Positions 23,053-23,524 of a stretch of DNA of 23,524 nt are shown here, in pieces. This DNA comes from CAYLNH01 sp964384625 (lineage in GTDB: Bacteria; Verrucomicrobiota; Lentisphaeria; JABSQK01). How positions within the stretch are numbered: position 1 is the first letter of the stretch; each line of letters begins with the position of its first letter. The stretch covers positions 1 through 23,524 of the forward strand of contig CAYLNH010000098.1 in NCBI GenBank assembly GCA_964384625.1, in the 5' to 3' direction. The notes beneath the pieces are model-generated. The model was not told the origin of the DNA. It saw only the letters and a program-made list of their open reading frames with translations, and did not search any database. A program made the position numbers and the translations under genes.

Positions 23053-23524
23053 GCGGCGACGATACCATCATCGAAGTTCGGGATGTCTCGAAGATCTACG
23101 TCCGCGGCGAGGAGGAAGTACACGCTCTTCGCAATGTCACGGTCGATGTCAAGCGCGGCGAATACCTCTCAATCATGGGGCCTTCCGGTTCAGGTAAATC
23201 GACGCTGTTCAATATGATCGGCGGGCTCGATTCCCCGACCCACGGCGACGTCCTGATCGAAGGCTTTCGACTGTCGGAACTTTCCTCGGCGCAACTGGCG
23301 TGGGTTCGCTGCAATAAGGTCGGGTTCATCTTCCAGCAGTTTAACCTGATCCCCACGATGACGGCCCTCGAGAACGTTGCCATCGCCCGGATCTTCAAGG
23401 GCGCTGATCCGCAGCAGGCAAGTAAAGAGGCGGCCGGGGTCCTGGAACGGGTCGGCCTCGGCGAACGGCTGGACCATCTGCCGGCCCAGGTGTCCGGCGG
23501 TCAGATGCAGCGCATCGCCATCGC
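23049..23524 (+). CDS. Second ABC transporter ATP-binding protein, cut by the window end
   Basis: The first 158 residues or so are present. They include Walker A GPSGSGKST, Q-loop FQQFNLIP and the signature VSGGQMQR; Walker B and the switch His lie beyond the edge. The ATG at 23049 overlaps the permease stop as ATGA, and GAGG lies about 8 bp upstream. It is a close paralogue of the ATPase at 21622-22389, so the pair probably arose by tandem duplication. A second permease may follow outside the window. Confidence 0.93.
   Translation, partial: MSGDDTIIEVRDVSKIYVRGEEEVHALRNVTVDVKRGEYLSIMGPSGSGKSTLFNMIGGLDSPTHGDVLIEGFRLSELSSAQLAWVRCNKVGFIFQQFNLIPTMTALENVAIARIFKGADPQQASKEAAGVLERVGLGERLDHLPAQVSGGQMQRIAI

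Overview
The window is about 23.5 kb of roughly 60% GC bacterial chromosome. It is dominated by one long minus-strand block of housekeeping genes, flanked by lineage-specific envelope and secreted genes. The outer-membrane machinery (BamA, periplasmic chaperone/isomerase, LepB, a secretin-like protein) shows a two-membrane cell plan. A DUF3352-like protein carries a pilin-like 'H-X9-DG' type tail plus a HEAT-like end, a style of architecture abundant in Planctomycetota, Lentisphaerota and related PVC lineages. My best guess is therefore a PVC-group bacterium, with moderate to low confidence because no 16S or database comparison is available.

Layout. (1) At 1-183 (+) is the C-terminal end of PrmA, whose reading frame appears broken near base 44. 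(2) At 186-2615 (-) is a two-gene unit: a small secretin-like exported protein followed by a YiiX-like permuted papain-fold hydrolase. (3) At 2841-4961 (+) is a divergently transcribed mosaic exported protein with a good sigma70-like promoter. (4) At 5063-6019 (-) is a Gfo/Idh/MocA oxidoreductase. (5) From 19672 down to 6189 (-) is a near-continuous array, in transcription order: rplY/ctc, pth, rpsF, ssb, rpsR, rplI, dnaB, bamA, lepA, lepB, a HAD phosphatase and a double-parvulin foldase. (6) At 19873-20718 (-) is map, with a SEC-C zinc motif. (7) From 20996 to the window end (+) are a small secreted protein of unknown function and an ABC export cassette: ATPase, minimal FtsX-like permease, and a second ATPase that runs off the edge.

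How the genes work together. The array joins translation (L25, S6, S18, L9, peptidyl-tRNA hydrolase, EF4/LepA), replication (SSB, DnaB) and envelope export (BamA, signal peptidase I, parvulin foldase). Spacings are short: a 4-bp TTGA overlap between pth and rpsF, a 3-bp gap between bamA and lepA, and an 11-bp overlap between lepB and the HAD gene. The foldase gene has its own promoter-like sequence. The ABC cassette is also tightly coupled (3-bp gap, then a 4-bp ATGA overlap), and its two ATPases are close paralogues.

Most unusual points: a 20-residue glutamine run in SSB encoded by a 9-bp tandem repeat; an FtsX-family permease lacking its large extracytoplasmic domain; the reduced secretin-like protein paired with a papain-like hydrolase; the mosaic DUF3352/pilin-tail/HEAT protein; the broken prmA end; and a group of perfect inverted repeats around map. 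No tRNA, rRNA, CRISPR array, insertion sequence or prophage gene was recognised. No gene-free stretch exceeds 300 bases.
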